Below are positions 24,117-34,769 of a stretch of DNA of 58,205 bases, piece after piece (position 1 is the first letter of the stretch; each line of letters opens with the position of its first letter). Source of the stretch: Apibacter adventoris (GTDB taxonomy: Bacteria > Bacteroidota > Bacteroidia > Flavobacteriales > Weeksellaceae); assembly GCF_002964975.1 (NCBI RefSeq), contig NZ_PSZM01000047.1:1-58205 (forward strand), written 5' to 3'. Below the pieces are notes generated by a model. That model saw nothing but the letters and a program-made list of their open reading frames with translations, was not told the origin of the DNA and did not search any database. Position numbers and translations under genes: made by a program.

Positions 24117-27100
24117 TTATTTTAATTTCATCATAATTGATGAAATTTCTTCAGCTTTTTCCTGTCCATAAACAGAATCTAGAGGATATAAAATTTGTAA
24201 CATCTGCCCGTAAGAATACATAAGATTTTCTATAGAAGCACTATGTTCTTTTGCTATATTTTCCCCTAACATTTCGACTGATTTTAAACGTTTATCAAAA
24301 GGTTTAAATGATTCGGTAATATAAGCTATAGCTTTGTCCTTTTGATCTAAATCTATATAAGTATTAACTATATTTGCAGTTATGTAAGCATAGTATTGCG
24401 AAAGTTTAGCCATGTCATCGGTAACAAAAGTTTGTTTATTTTGGAATGGATCATCGGAGAAAGGAGAAAGTGCCTGGTTTTTATGTGTTTTAAATAAATT
24501 TGCAATTATGTAAGCAAAGTTTTTCAAAAGCTTAGTAAAGTGATCATCGGAGGATAGAGATAAATAGTAGTTTAGCTCATTTAGTACCTGATCTTTATAT
24601 ATTTCAGCTAATTTTAAACCTTCTGTTTCTTTACCTATATAAAAATATGCACTGATGATAGTATTGAATGAAGGGGTTCCCGGATATAAATTCAAAGGGA
24701 TTTCTTTGTTAATCAGTTGTAATACATCATAGGCTCTTTTTTTATCGCCTGCTTTTGCTAGAGCAATAGCAGCTCTACCACAAGCCATTCTATAATTTAA
24801 AATATTACTTCTACAAGTTTCATCAAAATAAGCCTTAGGATCTTTTAAGTTACCAAATTTGTAATTCATAACTAAGTGATATAAAGTATTAGGATTAATT
24901 CTTCCTTGTTCTCCGGTTTCATTTTCAGGAGTGTAAATTGGTACCAGTTTGGATACTAATCCCTGAAATTCCAAATAATTATCTGTATACATTAAATTTG
25001 CAGATGAATATGTACCTCCTGAACTAAAATATATAGATCGATCCCAATTATAATTTGAAAATAAATTAATCATAGCCAAGCCATCTTTGTTTAAAGCTCC
25101 CTGTTTGATTTCTATAGTAAGGTTGTTAACAATAAGATTAGCATCTTCAGGTTTTACAATCCCATATTTTAAAGCATTTTGTTTATTTACCGGTATATAT
25201 ATTTTCTTAACAGGTAAAAAACCTATGTTTTTTACCATATCTTTTTTCTCAGGAGAATAATAAAAATCTCTCAATAAATTTTGTACATTTTTATCTTTAA
25301 GAAATTGTATAGCTTCTTTAGCAGAAATACTATCCTGAGTAGCAAATTTTTTTAATTGGATATAATCAGCAGGTACATGATCTCCCCAACTTGCAAAAAG
25401 TTGTTTCCATAAATTTGGGTACATTAAAATGACCTGATCATTTACCCCATCTCTATATTCTTCATGAGATAAAGATGAAGGAAGCCCTGGGGCTTTATAA
25501 GTTTTTCTTAAAACCTGATCAATATACCAAGCAGTTCCCAGTAAAGTAAAATTAACAACTTTAGCATCAGATCTAAATTCTTCTGTTTCCTGTAAGGCCC
25601 ATAGCGGATATGTATCATTATCTCCGAATACAAAGAGAATAGGATTATTTTTATCTAAATCTTGTAAATAACTTTTTGAAAAGTCGTAAGCTGTGTATCT
25701 CCTGCTACGGTCATGATCATCCCAGTTTTGAAATCCTACTAAAACAGGAATAGCTAAAGTAGCAAAACCGGTAATGATACTTGCTTTCTCAAGTTTTAGT
25801 TCAGTAAGTAAATACATTATTGCGGTTACCCCTAAACCTATCCAGATAGCAAAAGTATAAAAAGAAGTAACCAAAGCATAATCTCTTTCTCTTGGCTCAA
25901 ATGGACTTACGCTCGTATATAAAATTATACCGGCTCCTGTAAGTAAAAATAAAACAATAAGAGCAAAATTTCTTCCCGTATCTCGATTTAGCTGAAAGAA
26001 AAATCCGATGAGACCTAATAACAATGGAAGACAGTAATATACATTGGTGCCTTTATTTTTATATGCTGCAGGTAGTTGTTCCTGATTCCCTAAGCGAGCA
26101 TTATCCCAAAATTTAAAACCGGTAATCCAGTTTCCTTTCGTGTTTTCATAATTTCCCTGAATATCATTTTGTTTTCCTGAAAAATTCCAAAGGAAGTATC
26201 TTATAAACATATACCCCATTTGGTAAGTCATCATAAAATTAAAATTTTGCCATAATGTAGGTTTTTTTATGACCATAAGGTCTTTAAATTTTTTATAAGA
26301 AGAAATATTTATGGTACCATTATTTTTAGCATATCTAAGAGAATCTAAAGTTTTCTCCTGATATTTACTAACCTCAGGCGCTATTTTATCATAAAGTTGC
26401 TGATATAAAGGTTCTAATTGCTCCTGAGGGAGATTAATTAGGTTATTTTGGCGTAGATATTCTTCAATGTGCCCATTTGCTGCATTTTTCACATAATCAG
26501 GATCTGCATCAAAATCAGGGAACCCTTCCATTAAACCATAATTTTGCATAATATCATCACTGGGTTTAAACATCCGTGGTAAAATACTAATTTGGGCTGG
26601 GTTGAATTTATAATTTTGTCTTCTTCCTGTAACAATATATCTTCCGGTTTTTTCATCTTTTTCATAAATAGGACCATTATCTACCATGATAGCACTTCCG
26701 TTATCATCATATAATATTCCGTTGTTATCAAGATAGGCGGTATAATTGGGACCGTAAAATACTGGCCAGTCTCCATATTGTGCACGATTATAGTAATCTA
26801 ACATACCTATAGCATTATCAGGATCGTTTAAGTTTATTGGTGGATTTGCATTGGCTCTTATGGGTAAAACTATCCAGCTAGAAAATCCTATTAGCATGAA
26901 AAGTATGGAAAGTAAAACAGTATTAGCAATAGTATATCCTTTTTTAATAGTATATTTCAATGAAAAATAAAATATTGCAACAATTACAATAAATGCAAAT
27001 ATAGACCCGCTGTTAAAAGGCATTTGCAGATCATTCACAAAAAATATTTCAGATTTGCCAAAAAAGGTCATGGTAAGAGGAAAAATAATTTTGAAAACCA

Positions 27101-27800
27101 ATAAAAAGATTCCTCCGATTATTAAGCTGGCAATTATAAAATTTTTCCAGGTAAATTTATATTTTTTGGTATAATAAATATAGCCTAAAGTTGGAATTAC
27201 TAAGATTACCATCAAATGTACTCCTACAGATAATCCTATAATTAAAGAAATTAACACGAGCCATCTATTAGATCGGGAATTATCAAAATCATTTTCCCAT
27301 TTACATATCAACCATAATAATAAAGCTGTGAAACAGGAAGCTGCAGCATAAACTTCTCCTTCAACTGCAGAAAACCAAAAAGTGTCGGTAAATGTAAAGG
27401 TTAAAGCTCCTACAGCCCCACTTAAGAGAATAATAATTTTTTGATAATTAGTATATTCTTTTGGTTCAGTGCGTGTAAATAAGGTCTTTCTGGCAAAATG
27501 TGTAATGGTCCAAAATAAAAATAAAATAGTAAAAGCACTCATTATGGCAGACATAGCATTAATAACCAACGAATATTTAGTTCCGTCACCTAAGGCAAAA
27601 AGAGCCCATACAGCCCCTAGTATCTGAAAAAATACTGCACCGGGGGAATGGGTGACTTCTAATTTAACTGCAGATGAAATGTATTCACCACAGTCCCAAA
27701 AACTAAAATTAGGTTCTATAGTAGCTAAGTAAGTTATTGCAGCTATAAGAAATACAAACCAGCCTGTCAGATTGTTTAGTTTATTGTAATTTAATTTCAT
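24117..27800 (-). CDS. DUF2723 family protein, likely protein O-mannosyltransferase
   Basis: The 1227-residue protein has about 12 membrane helices in its first 700 residues and a soluble C-terminal part with TPR-like helices. The start LTGWFVFLIAAITYLATIEP then FSFWDCGEYI is the hallmark of DUF2723 (GT117-type) proteins, with acidic residues near the first periplasmic loop as in PMT-fold glycosyltransferases. In Bacteroidota such enzymes are thought to glycosylate exported proteins. It ends 39 nt from the tRNA and is transcribed alone. Confidence 0.85.
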   Translation of the reverse strand: MKLNYNKLNNLTGWFVFLIAAITYLATIEPNFSFWDCGEYISSAVKLEVTHSPGAVFFQILGAVWALFALGDGTKYSLVINAMSAIMSAFTILFLFWTITHFARKTLFTRTEPKEYTNYQKIIILLSGAVGALTFTFTDTFWFSAVEGEVYAAASCFTALLLWLICKWENDFDNSRSNRWLVLISLIIGLSVGVHLMVILVIPTLGYIYYTKKYKFTWKNFIIASLIIGGIFLLVFKIIFPLTMTFFGKSEIFFVNDLQMPFNSGSIFAFIVIVAIFYFSLKYTIKKGYTIANTVLLSILFMLIGFSSWIVLPIRANANPPINLNDPDNAIGMLDYYNRAQYGDWPVFYGPNYTAYLDNNGILYDDNGSAIMVDNGPIYEKDEKTGRYIVTGRRQNYKFNPAQISILPRMFKPSDDIMQNYGLMEGFPDFDADPDYVKNAANGHIEEYLRQNNLINLPQEQLEPLYQQLYDKIAPEVSKYQEKTLDSLRYAKNNGTINISSYKKFKDLMVIKKPTLWQNFNFMMTYQMGYMFIRYFLWNFSGKQNDIQGNYENTKGNWITGFKFWDNARLGNQEQLPAAYKNKGTNVYYCLPLLLGLIGFFFQLNRDTGRNFALIVLFLLTGAGIILYTSVSPFEPRERDYALVTSFYTFAIWIGLGVTAIMYLLTELKLEKASIITGFATLAIPVLVGFQNWDDHDRSRRYTAYDFSKSYLQDLDKNNPILFVFGDNDTYPLWALQETEEFRSDAKVVNFTLLGTAWYIDQVLRKTYKAPGLPSSLSHEEYRDGVNDQVILMYPNLWKQLFASWGDHVPADYIQLKKFATQDSISAKEAIQFLKDKNVQNLLRDFYYSPEKKDMVKNIGFLPVKKIYIPVNKQNALKYGIVKPEDANLIVNNLTIEIKQGALNKDGLAMINLFSNYNWDRSIYFSSGGTYSSANLMYTDNYLEFQGLVSKLVPIYTPENETGEQGRINPNTLYHLVMNYKFGNLKDPKAYFDETCRSNILNYRMACGRAAIALAKAGDKKRAYDVLQLINKEIPLNLYPGTPSFNTIISAYFYIGKETEGLKLAEIYKDQVLNELNYYLSLSSDDHFTKLLKNFAYIIANLFKTHKNQALSPFSDDPFQNKQTFVTDDMAKLSQYYAYITANIVNTYIDLDQKDKAIAYITESFKPFDKRLKSVEMLGENIAKEHSASIENLMYSYGQMLQILYPLDSVYGQEKAEEISSIMMKLK

Positions 27801-27964
27801 TTTGCCCTAAATTATAATTTGCGAATATACTAATAATATTATTTTTAAGTAAGTAGAAATATGTAGAATCTAAAAAGAATAATTAATAATATAAAATTCC
27901 AAGCAGATAAAAAAACATTAAATTAAATTCCGATATTTGTTCACAACAAACCGGATTAGTAAAA

Positions 27965-29467
27965 ATGGGATTTATTAAAAAAAGGATAGCATTATGGTGG
28001 GCTTTTAATCATTGTAAACAACAAGAGAAATGGAAAAATAGGCCAATTGAAATTCAAAATATATGGTTTCAAAAACTGATTAAAACGGCGGAAAATACAC
28101 AGTTTGGCAAAGAATATAATTTTTCACAGATACGGACAATTAAAGACTATCAGGAACAAGTACCGGTTTTTGATTATGAAAAGTTAAAAATATACATTGA
28201 AAAAATAAAAGAAGGGGAAAAAGACGTATTGTGGCCGGGAAAGCCCTTGTATTTAGCAAAAACTTCCGGTACTACCTCAGGTATTAAATATATTCCTATA
28301 ACAAAGGATTCCATGCCTTTTCATATAGAGGGTGCTAAAAGTGCTTTATTTCACTATATTAATAAAAGAAAAAATTCTGATTTCGTAAATGGAAAAATGA
28401 TTTTTTTGCAGGGAAGCCCTAAATTGGATGATATTCATGGAATTAAAATAGGAAGATTATCTGGGATTTCAGCTCATTTTGTGCCTAAATATCTTCAAAG
28501 TAATAGATTACCTTCTTGGAAAACCAATTGCATGGAAGATTGGGAGGCTAAAATAGATTGTATTATAGATGAAACTATCCATCAGAATATGACGTTAATA
28601 AGTGGCATACCTCCATGGTTAGTAATGTATTATGAAAAATTAATTGAAAAATCCGGAAAGAATATAATACAAACATTTCCAAACCTGCAATTATTGGTAA
28701 CAGGAGGGGTTAATTATAAACCCTATGAAGAAAAAATGGAAGAACTTATAGGACGTAAAATTGATATTGTACAGACTTATCCTGCTTCAGAAGGTTTTAT
28801 TGCTTTTCAAGATGATGTAGATACTAATGAATTATTGCTTATGCTTAATCATGGAATTTTTTATGAATTTATACCTATGGAAGAAATTCATAAAAAACAA
28901 CCGAAACGCTTAACTATAGAAGAAATTGAATTAAATAAAGACTATTCAATAGTTTTAACTACAAATGCCGGATTATGGTCTTATCAGATAGGAGATACAG
29001 TAAGATTTGTCAATAAAAAACCTTTTAAAATTATTGTTTCAGGAAGAACTCAACATTATACTTCTGCCTTTGGAGAACATGTAATTTCTTATGAAGTTGA
29101 AGGAGCATTAAAAGAAATATCAGAAAAAAATCATATACTAATTCAAGAGTTTACATTGGCTCCAGAAGTTAATCCCTCTCAAGGGTTGCCTTATCATGAA
29201 TGGTTTATTGAATTTGAAAGGATACCTGATAATATTCATGCTTTTTCTTTAGAATTAGATCAAGCTTTAAGAAAAAGAAATACTTATTATGATGATTTAA
29301 TTTCAGGAGGTATTTTGAGACCCTTAAAAATATCTGTAGTACGAAAAAATGGATTTAATGATTATATGAAGGAAATAGGAAAGTTGGGAGGACAAAATAA
29401 ACTTCCACGTTTATCTAATGATCGTAAAATTGCCGATGTATTGGAAAAGTATCTAAAGAAACCATAA
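27965..29467 (+). CDS. GH3-family acyl-adenylate enzyme
   Basis: The 500-residue protein has the GH3 signature AKTSGTTSGIKYIPIT near residue 100 (ATP-binding P-loop of the acyl-adenylate/firefly-luciferase superfamily), then VTGGVNYKPYEEKM, TYPASEGFIAFQ and YQIGDTVRF. Its length and motif order fit bacterial GH3 auxin-responsive-promoter-like proteins common in Bacteroidota, whose substrate is unknown. It lies 43 nt before the glycosyltransferase gene and may be cotranscribed with the polysaccharide cluster. Confidence 0.85.
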   Translation: MGFIKKRIALWWAFNHCKQQEKWKNRPIEIQNIWFQKLIKTAENTQFGKEYNFSQIRTIKDYQEQVPVFDYEKLKIYIEKIKEGEKDVLWPGKPLYLAKTSGTTSGIKYIPITKDSMPFHIEGAKSALFHYINKRKNSDFVNGKMIFLQGSPKLDDIHGIKIGRLSGISAHFVPKYLQSNRLPSWKTNCMEDWEAKIDCIIDETIHQNMTLISGIPPWLVMYYEKLIEKSGKNIIQTFPNLQLLVTGGVNYKPYEEKMEELIGRKIDIVQTYPASEGFIAFQDDVDTNELLLMLNHGIFYEFIPMEEIHKKQPKRLTIEEIELNKDYSIVLTTNAGLWSYQIGDTVRFVNKKPFKIIVSGRTQHYTSAFGEHVISYEVEGALKEISEKNHILIQEFTLAPEVNPSQGLPYHEWFIEFERIPDNIHAFSLELDQALRKRNTYYDDLISGGILRPLKISVVRKNGFNDYMKEIGKLGGQNKLPRLSNDRKIADVLEKYLKKP

Positions 29468-29510
29468 TTTAAAATTAATCTATATTTTTTTGAAAAAATA
29501 ATTAAATTTA

Positions 29511-30365
29511 TTGAGACTTTTAGTAATTATCCCCGTATATAATGAAGAACAGCATTTAGAGGAATGCTTAATTTCTTTTGCAGCCCAAACTTATAAAGAT
29601 ATAGAATGGGTAATTGTGAATGATGCATCTACAGATAATTCTTTATCCATTATAGAATCTTTTTGTAAAAACAAAACAAATTTTACGTTTGTAAACCTTA
29701 CTCACAAATCAGAACATAATCCAGGCGCAAAAGTTGTCAAGACTTTTTATGAAGGATTAAAATCTAAAAATTGGAAAGATTTTGACGTAATAGCTAAATT
29801 AGATTCAGATATAATATTACCTGCGAATTATTATGAAACTATGATCTCGGAATTACAAAAAAATCCAAAGATAGGAATGGTTGGAGGATTAGTATACATT
29901 GAAAAAAATGGAAATTGGATACATGAAAATGTAGCTAATAAAAATCATATAAGAGGAGCTATAAAAACCTATCGTAAGGAATGTTTTAACGATATTGGTG
30001 GATTAAGGGAAACTTTAGGTTGGGATAATTTAGATGTGTTGTTAAGTCGTATGTATGGGTGGGAAGTCAAAGTTATACAAACAATTTGGGTAAAGTTATT
30101 AAAACCGACTGCTTATGTTTATAATGATACAAAAGCAGAAAAAAGAGGAAGGTATTTTTATAATATAGGTTTAGATAAAAAACTTGCTTTTATTTCCTGT
30201 GCGAAAGCTTCATGGAAAGATCATTCTTTAAAAAATTTTTATACATCATTCTCAACTTTTCTTACTATGGAAAAGAATAAAGAACTTCGTAAAATATCTC
30301 AAAAAGAAATTTCGTATATACGAAAATACAGATGGAATGAAATGTTGAAAAAATTAAAATTATGA
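29511..30365 (+). CDS. Glycosyltransferase family 2
   Basis: The 284-residue protein starts with LLVIIPVYNEEQHLEECL, VIVNDASTDNSL and KLDSDIILP (DxD), the GT2 nucleotide-sugar fold. The start codon is a TTG; a stop lies 12 nt upstream and no ATG is closer, so TTG is required. It overlaps the next gene by 4 nt (ATGA). It probably adds a sugar to a surface glycan. Confidence 0.85.
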   Translation: MRLLVIIPVYNEEQHLEECLISFAAQTYKDIEWVIVNDASTDNSLSIIESFCKNKTNFTFVNLTHKSEHNPGAKVVKTFYEGLKSKNWKDFDVIAKLDSDIILPANYYETMISELQKNPKIGMVGGLVYIEKNGNWIHENVANKNHIRGAIKTYRKECFNDIGGLRETLGWDNLDVLLSRMYGWEVKVIQTIWVKLLKPTAYVYNDTKAEKRGRYFYNIGLDKKLAFISCAKASWKDHSLKNFYTSFSTFLTMEKNKELRKISQKEISYIRKYRWNEMLKKLKL

Positions 30366-31480
30366 GATTAGCTATTCTGGAATTTGAAACTCATTCTCAT
30401 TTAATATACCTGTGGGAGGAATTGTTGAAAGATGTGAAAGAATTAGATTATAAATTCTTTATTACCCCTGCTATAGCCCAGCATATTTCAGAAATACCAT
30501 TAAATAAAAAACAAATTATTAAAATAGATAATATATCAGAAAATATTCATGAATTTAGGTCTTATGATGTGGTTATTTTCAATACTTTACATCGTAATTT
30601 TGATAAATTTACTTCTATTTTTAATCATGGAAATGTTTTACTTCTTGTTCATAACAGTAACTTTTATTTTCATTCCATAGCCCCTCAATGGAAATATTTA
30701 AGAAAAGTGAAAAATATAAATCTAATTTATTATTATTTAAAAATTATATTTAGAGAAAAAATATATCAGACTAAAGAAATTATAAATAAGGCTTGGGGAT
30801 ATGGCTATTTGAATACAAATGTAGCATTTAATAATAAAGGAGAAGGAATACATAATTTTGTAATCCCACTCCATTATAATTCTTTTTTTTCACTTTTAAA
30901 AAATACATATGAAATTCGGATTGTTATTCCGGGTAATGTTTCTTGTAATCGGAGAAACTATCCTTTGATATTTGATCTAATTTTGAAAATTAAACCTCAA
31001 GAAAAACTTAGATTTATATTTTTAGGTAAACCGGAAGGGCATAGAATGATCCAAAAATTGGAAAAATTAAAAAAATCTTTACTTCAGCCGAATGTAAAAA
31101 TAGAATATTATACACAAAGAATACCTCAAGATGATTTTATAAAGCAAATGAAAGAGGCTCATTTTGTCTTATGCCCGATACTAAAAGAAACTCAATTTTA
31201 TTTACAACCGGAAATATACGGAAAGACTAAAGCTAGTGGTAATGAAGGTGATTGTATTTATTATGGGAAAATAGGAATATTTCCTGATTATTACAAGATT
31301 CAAAACTGGACATGTTTGTATTATAAGAATAAAAATAATCTTTGTACTATTTTGGAAACCCTTACATATGAAAAGTACATATACTATCATCAAGAGTTAT
31401 CTGATAAAATAGAAATATTTACTAAAGAAAATTCGCAAAAAAAATTTCTCAACCTGATAAAAAATGTTAAAATAGCATGA
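30362..31480 (+). CDS. Putative GT-B-like glycosyltransferase
   Basis: A 372-residue soluble protein of the surface-glycan cluster with 4-nt overlaps on both sides. The N-terminal part (RLAILEFETHSHLIYLWEEL) and the second half (IRIVIPGNVSCNRRNYPLIF, LRFIFLGKPEG, AHFVLCPIL) look like the two Rossmann lobes of a GT-B enzyme. The C-terminal donor lobe is not typical of GT1/GT4, so the family is open. Confidence 0.55.
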   Translation: MRLAILEFETHSHLIYLWEELLKDVKELDYKFFITPAIAQHISEIPLNKKQIIKIDNISENIHEFRSYDVVIFNTLHRNFDKFTSIFNHGNVLLLVHNSNFYFHSIAPQWKYLRKVKNINLIYYYLKIIFREKIYQTKEIINKAWGYGYLNTNVAFNNKGEGIHNFVIPLHYNSFFSLLKNTYEIRIVIPGNVSCNRRNYPLIFDLILKIKPQEKLRFIFLGKPEGHRMIQKLEKLKKSLLQPNVKIEYYTQRIPQDDFIKQMKEAHFVLCPILKETQFYLQPEIYGKTKASGNEGDCIYYGKIGIFPDYYKIQNWTCLYYKNKNNLCTILETLTYEKYIYYHQELSDKIEIFTKENSQKKFLNLIKNVKIA

Positions 31481-32277
31481 ATAGTTTTAGAAATACAGCT
31501 ATAAAGTGGGCTTATAAATATTGGCCGGCTCTATATAAAAAAAGGTTTTTTAAAAAGTTGAATAATTTAAATCAATATAATATCAGAAAAAGAAATGTAG
31601 AATTTGAATTTTTACTTCTTACAAAATATCTACAACAAGATAGTATTTTTTTAGATGTAGGGGTAAATATGGGATCATATCTATACTTTGCAGAAAAATT
31701 TATTACTGATAAAAATATTTACGGTTTTGAGCCTCAACCAGCTTTATATAAAAGAATCAAGTATTTATTTCCCAATATAAATGTTTATAATATCGCTTTA
31801 ACAGATACGCAAGGAATTTTAAAATTTAAAGTTCCGATGGTGGGAAATAGAGAGTCTACAGGCAGAGGTACTTTGAAGATAGATTATATAGAAGAAGATG
31901 AAACCTCTAATAAAATATATGATGTGCAGGCCAATACGTTGGATTGGTTTGTTGCAGAAAAACAAATATCCAAAATTTCATTAATAAAAATAGATGTAGA
32001 AGGCGCAGAAATTAATGTAATTAAAGGAGGAGCGAATACAATAAGAAAATTTAGGCCTATATTATTGATAGAAGTAGAAGAAAGGCACCATAAAGATAAA
32101 CTTTGGAATATTATACAACCTATAATAAATTTAAATTATACACCGTATTATTTAGATAGGGAAACGTTCGATTTAATAAAATTAAAGCAAGATACGCTAA
32201 TTCATCAGGAAATTACTAATATTAAAAATAAAGAAATGTATATTAATAATTTTATATTTTTGCCTAATTCAATTTGA
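31477..32277 (+). CDS. FkbM family SAM-dependent methyltransferase
   Basis: The 266-residue protein has IFLDVGVNMGSYLYFAEKF (SAM motif I, DVGxNxG), IYGFEPQPALYKRIK, and LIKIDVEGAEINVIKGG, typical of FkbM methyltransferases. In polysaccharide clusters these O-methylate sugars. The start overlaps the previous stop as ATGA. Confidence 0.85.
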   Translation: MNSFRNTAIKWAYKYWPALYKKRFFKKLNNLNQYNIRKRNVEFEFLLLTKYLQQDSIFLDVGVNMGSYLYFAEKFITDKNIYGFEPQPALYKRIKYLFPNINVYNIALTDTQGILKFKVPMVGNRESTGRGTLKIDYIEEDETSNKIYDVQANTLDWFVAEKQISKISLIKIDVEGAEINVIKGGANTIRKFRPILLIEVEERHHKDKLWNIIQPIINLNYTPYYLDRETFDLIKLKQDTLIHQEITNIKNKEMYINNFIFLPNSI

Positions 32278-32295
32278 AGCTATTAAAAACAAAGT

Positions 32296-33774
32296 ATGGG
32301 AATAGTAGCAAGGCAAGGAATTAAATACAGTATTATAAGTTATCTTAGTTTTTTATTGGGTACTTTTTCAACTATTTTTATATATCCCACAAATACTCAA
32401 TTTTTAGGACAGTTACGATTTATACAACCAGCTGCTGAATTAATATATCCTTTTGTAGTTTTTGGATTAAGTTTTGCAAACATAAGGTTTCATCAAAAAT
32501 TTAAAGCTCAAAATCAACAAATTGATTTTTTAGAATTTTCTGTGAAATTTATATTTTGCAATTTTATTTTCATTTTACTTATTTATCTAATTTTAGCATA
32601 CACTATCCCATTAATAAGAGATACTAATTATTGGAAAATGCGGTATTATATAATGCCTACAGTACTTATTTTAGCTTTGACTCAATTATTTGCCAGATAT
32701 ATATCTAATTTTAAAAGAGTGGCTATCACTGGAATATTTGAAAATTTTTTTCCAAAATTAGGTTCGTTAATTACTTTTATTTTCTGTGTATATTTAGGAA
32801 TCTCTCATAAAATTTCATTATATATTTTTATTCTTTTTTTTGCTTTTGGTTTGATTGGAATTATATACTATTTTTTTCACTTAAATAAAGATAAAAAAAG
32901 TGGCACTTTAAGTATTTTAAAAGATAAAGAATTCAAATCAGAATTATTTTACTTTTGTCTTTTTGCAGTCTTAGGGAATTTAGGAAATCAGTTAGCTCTT
33001 AAAATTGATAATATAATGATAGCAGAATTGATAGATTATAAACAAAATGGAGTATATTCAATACTTATATCAATTGTAGGCTTCTTATCAGTTCCGTTAT
33101 TAGGGGTATTTGCTATCTCAGGACCTATTATTGTAGAAAAACTTGAAACCCACAAATGGGAAGAATTGAGAGAATTTTATCAAAAAATTTCAAGATTTTT
33201 ATTTCTTTTTGGTACAATATTATTGTCCTGTATATTTTCAGGGATGGATTATCTATTTCACTTAATGAAAAATGGGCAAGATTTGATAAACGCTAAATCT
33301 GTGGTATATATTTTAGGATTTGCAACCCTTTTTGATTTAGCAACCGGATTTAACAGCCAAATTATTAATTATTCAAAATACTACAGATTTAATATATATG
33401 CAATGCTTTTACTAGCGGTATTAACCATAATATCAAATTGGATTTTTATTGTTCATTTTCATTTAGGGATAGAGGGTGTATCTTTGGCAACAGCTATCTC
33501 CCTTACTATTTTTAATATAGTTAAAGTAATCTTTAATTATAAAAAATTTGGAATACAGCCTTTTACAAAAATATTTATTCCTATTCTTCTTACCGGTGTT
33601 GTTAGTGTATTAATTGCTTATACAGTGCCTGATTTTACTAATAATTTATGTAATCTTATTCTAAAACCTTCTATAGTCCTTTGCATATTTTTTATATCAA
33701 ACTTTGGGTTTAAATTTATTCCTTTACAACAAATATTCAAGACCAATTTTAAAAATTTTTTAACAGGTAAATAA
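32296..33774 (+). CDS. Polysaccharide flippase (Wzx/MATE-like)
   Basis: The 492-residue protein has about 14 hydrophobic helices and an N-terminus of MGIVARQGIKYSIISYLSF, as in lipopolysaccharide biosynthesis flippases of Bacteroidota. It is the last gene of the glycan cluster and would move the lipid-linked glycan across the inner membrane. It starts 18 nt after the methyltransferase. Confidence 0.85.
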   Translation: MGIVARQGIKYSIISYLSFLLGTFSTIFIYPTNTQFLGQLRFIQPAAELIYPFVVFGLSFANIRFHQKFKAQNQQIDFLEFSVKFIFCNFIFILLIYLILAYTIPLIRDTNYWKMRYYIMPTVLILALTQLFARYISNFKRVAITGIFENFFPKLGSLITFIFCVYLGISHKISLYIFILFFAFGLIGIIYYFFHLNKDKKSGTLSILKDKEFKSELFYFCLFAVLGNLGNQLALKIDNIMIAELIDYKQNGVYSILISIVGFLSVPLLGVFAISGPIIVEKLETHKWEELREFYQKISRFLFLFGTILLSCIFSGMDYLFHLMKNGQDLINAKSVVYILGFATLFDLATGFNSQIINYSKYYRFNIYAMLLLAVLTIISNWIFIVHFHLGIEGVSLATAISLTIFNIVKVIFNYKKFGIQPFTKIFIPILLTGVVSVLIAYTVPDFTNNLCNLILKPSIVLCIFFISNFGFKFIPLQQIFKTNFKNFLTGK

Positions 33775-33845
33775 AAGTAATATATTTTATCAATCATTTA
33801 AAAGAATATTAAATGAATAATCTAACTATCAATCATATTTTAATG

Positions 33846-33853
33846 TATTTTTG
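33846..33853 (+). promoter_or_regulatory. Possible Bacteroidota -7 box
   Basis: TATTTTTG matches TAnnTTTG and lies 20 nt before the next start codon. No clear -33 TTTG is seen. Confidence 0.3.
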
Positions 33854-33873
33854 TTTATAGAAATGTATTATTA

Positions 33874-34695
33874 ATGAAACTTATTTATTGTTGTATATTA
33901 TGTAATTTGTGTTTTTTATTATCTTCTCAAGAAAGAAAAATTCTGGAAGGGAAGGTATATATTAATGATTCTCAAGAGTCTATATCTGGAATTTATGTAA
34001 AAAATCAGACAACCCATTATACAACAATTACCGATATAGTAGGTAACTTTAGCTTGCCGGCACGTCAAGGAGACGAAATTATATTTCAATCTTATAATAT
34101 TGAAAATCGTACACTTATTGTCACTCCTCTAATGGATAAAAACCAGGCAATATTCATACATTTAAATGTAAAAGAAAAGGAAATACCTGAAATATATGTT
34201 ACGCCCTTTAAAACTTATGGTAGTATTGAACTTGATGTAAAGAGGATACCTATGATGAATAAAACTAATGAAATATTAGCGAAATTGGGCGATTTGACTC
34301 CGTATAAAAAATTAGATGGTAGTACAGATGTAGATACAGAAGCAGCTAAGTTATCAAATATGAAAATTAGTATTGAAAGTATTATTGATATGCTTACAGG
34401 AGATGGTAAAAAACGAGAGAGATTGCAAGCCTATGAAAATCAAATAAAAATAATAAGAAATATAAGAGAATATTTTGGAGATCAATATTTTATAGGATTA
34501 GGACTTGAAAAATATGAAATAGATGAATTTATATTATATACATATCTAAATTATAATATTAAGTTTTTTTATGATCATAATAATTATTTCCAAATTTTAA
34601 ATGTTTTTGATAAAAATGTTTTAACCTTTAAAGCACTTAAACAAAATACTATTTCCACATCACCTAAGGTAGGAAAGACTTATTTTAAAAATTAA
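33874..34695 (+). CDS. Exported CarboxypepD_reg-like domain protein
   Basis: The 273-residue protein has a signal peptide (MKLIYCCILCNLCFLLSSQ), then a roughly 85-residue beta-sandwich (LEGKVYINDSQESISGIYVK; TDIVGNFSLPARQGDEIIF) as found at the start of SusC-like receptors. The remaining helical part has no known domain. Proteins of this plan are common in Flavobacteriia and of unknown function. Confidence 0.7.
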   Translation: MKLIYCCILCNLCFLLSSQERKILEGKVYINDSQESISGIYVKNQTTHYTTITDIVGNFSLPARQGDEIIFQSYNIENRTLIVTPLMDKNQAIFIHLNVKEKEIPEIYVTPFKTYGSIELDVKRIPMMNKTNEILAKLGDLTPYKKLDGSTDVDTEAAKLSNMKISIESIIDMLTGDGKKRERLQAYENQIKIIRNIREYFGDQYFIGLGLEKYEIDEFILYTYLNYNIKFFYDHNNYFQILNVFDKNVLTFKALKQNTISTSPKVGKTYFKN

Positions 34696-34769
34696 GAAAA
34701 GCTTAAATAAAAATTTTATTTATTGTTGTTATTAAAATCATATATTTAAAAAGCTAAATATTTGATAAG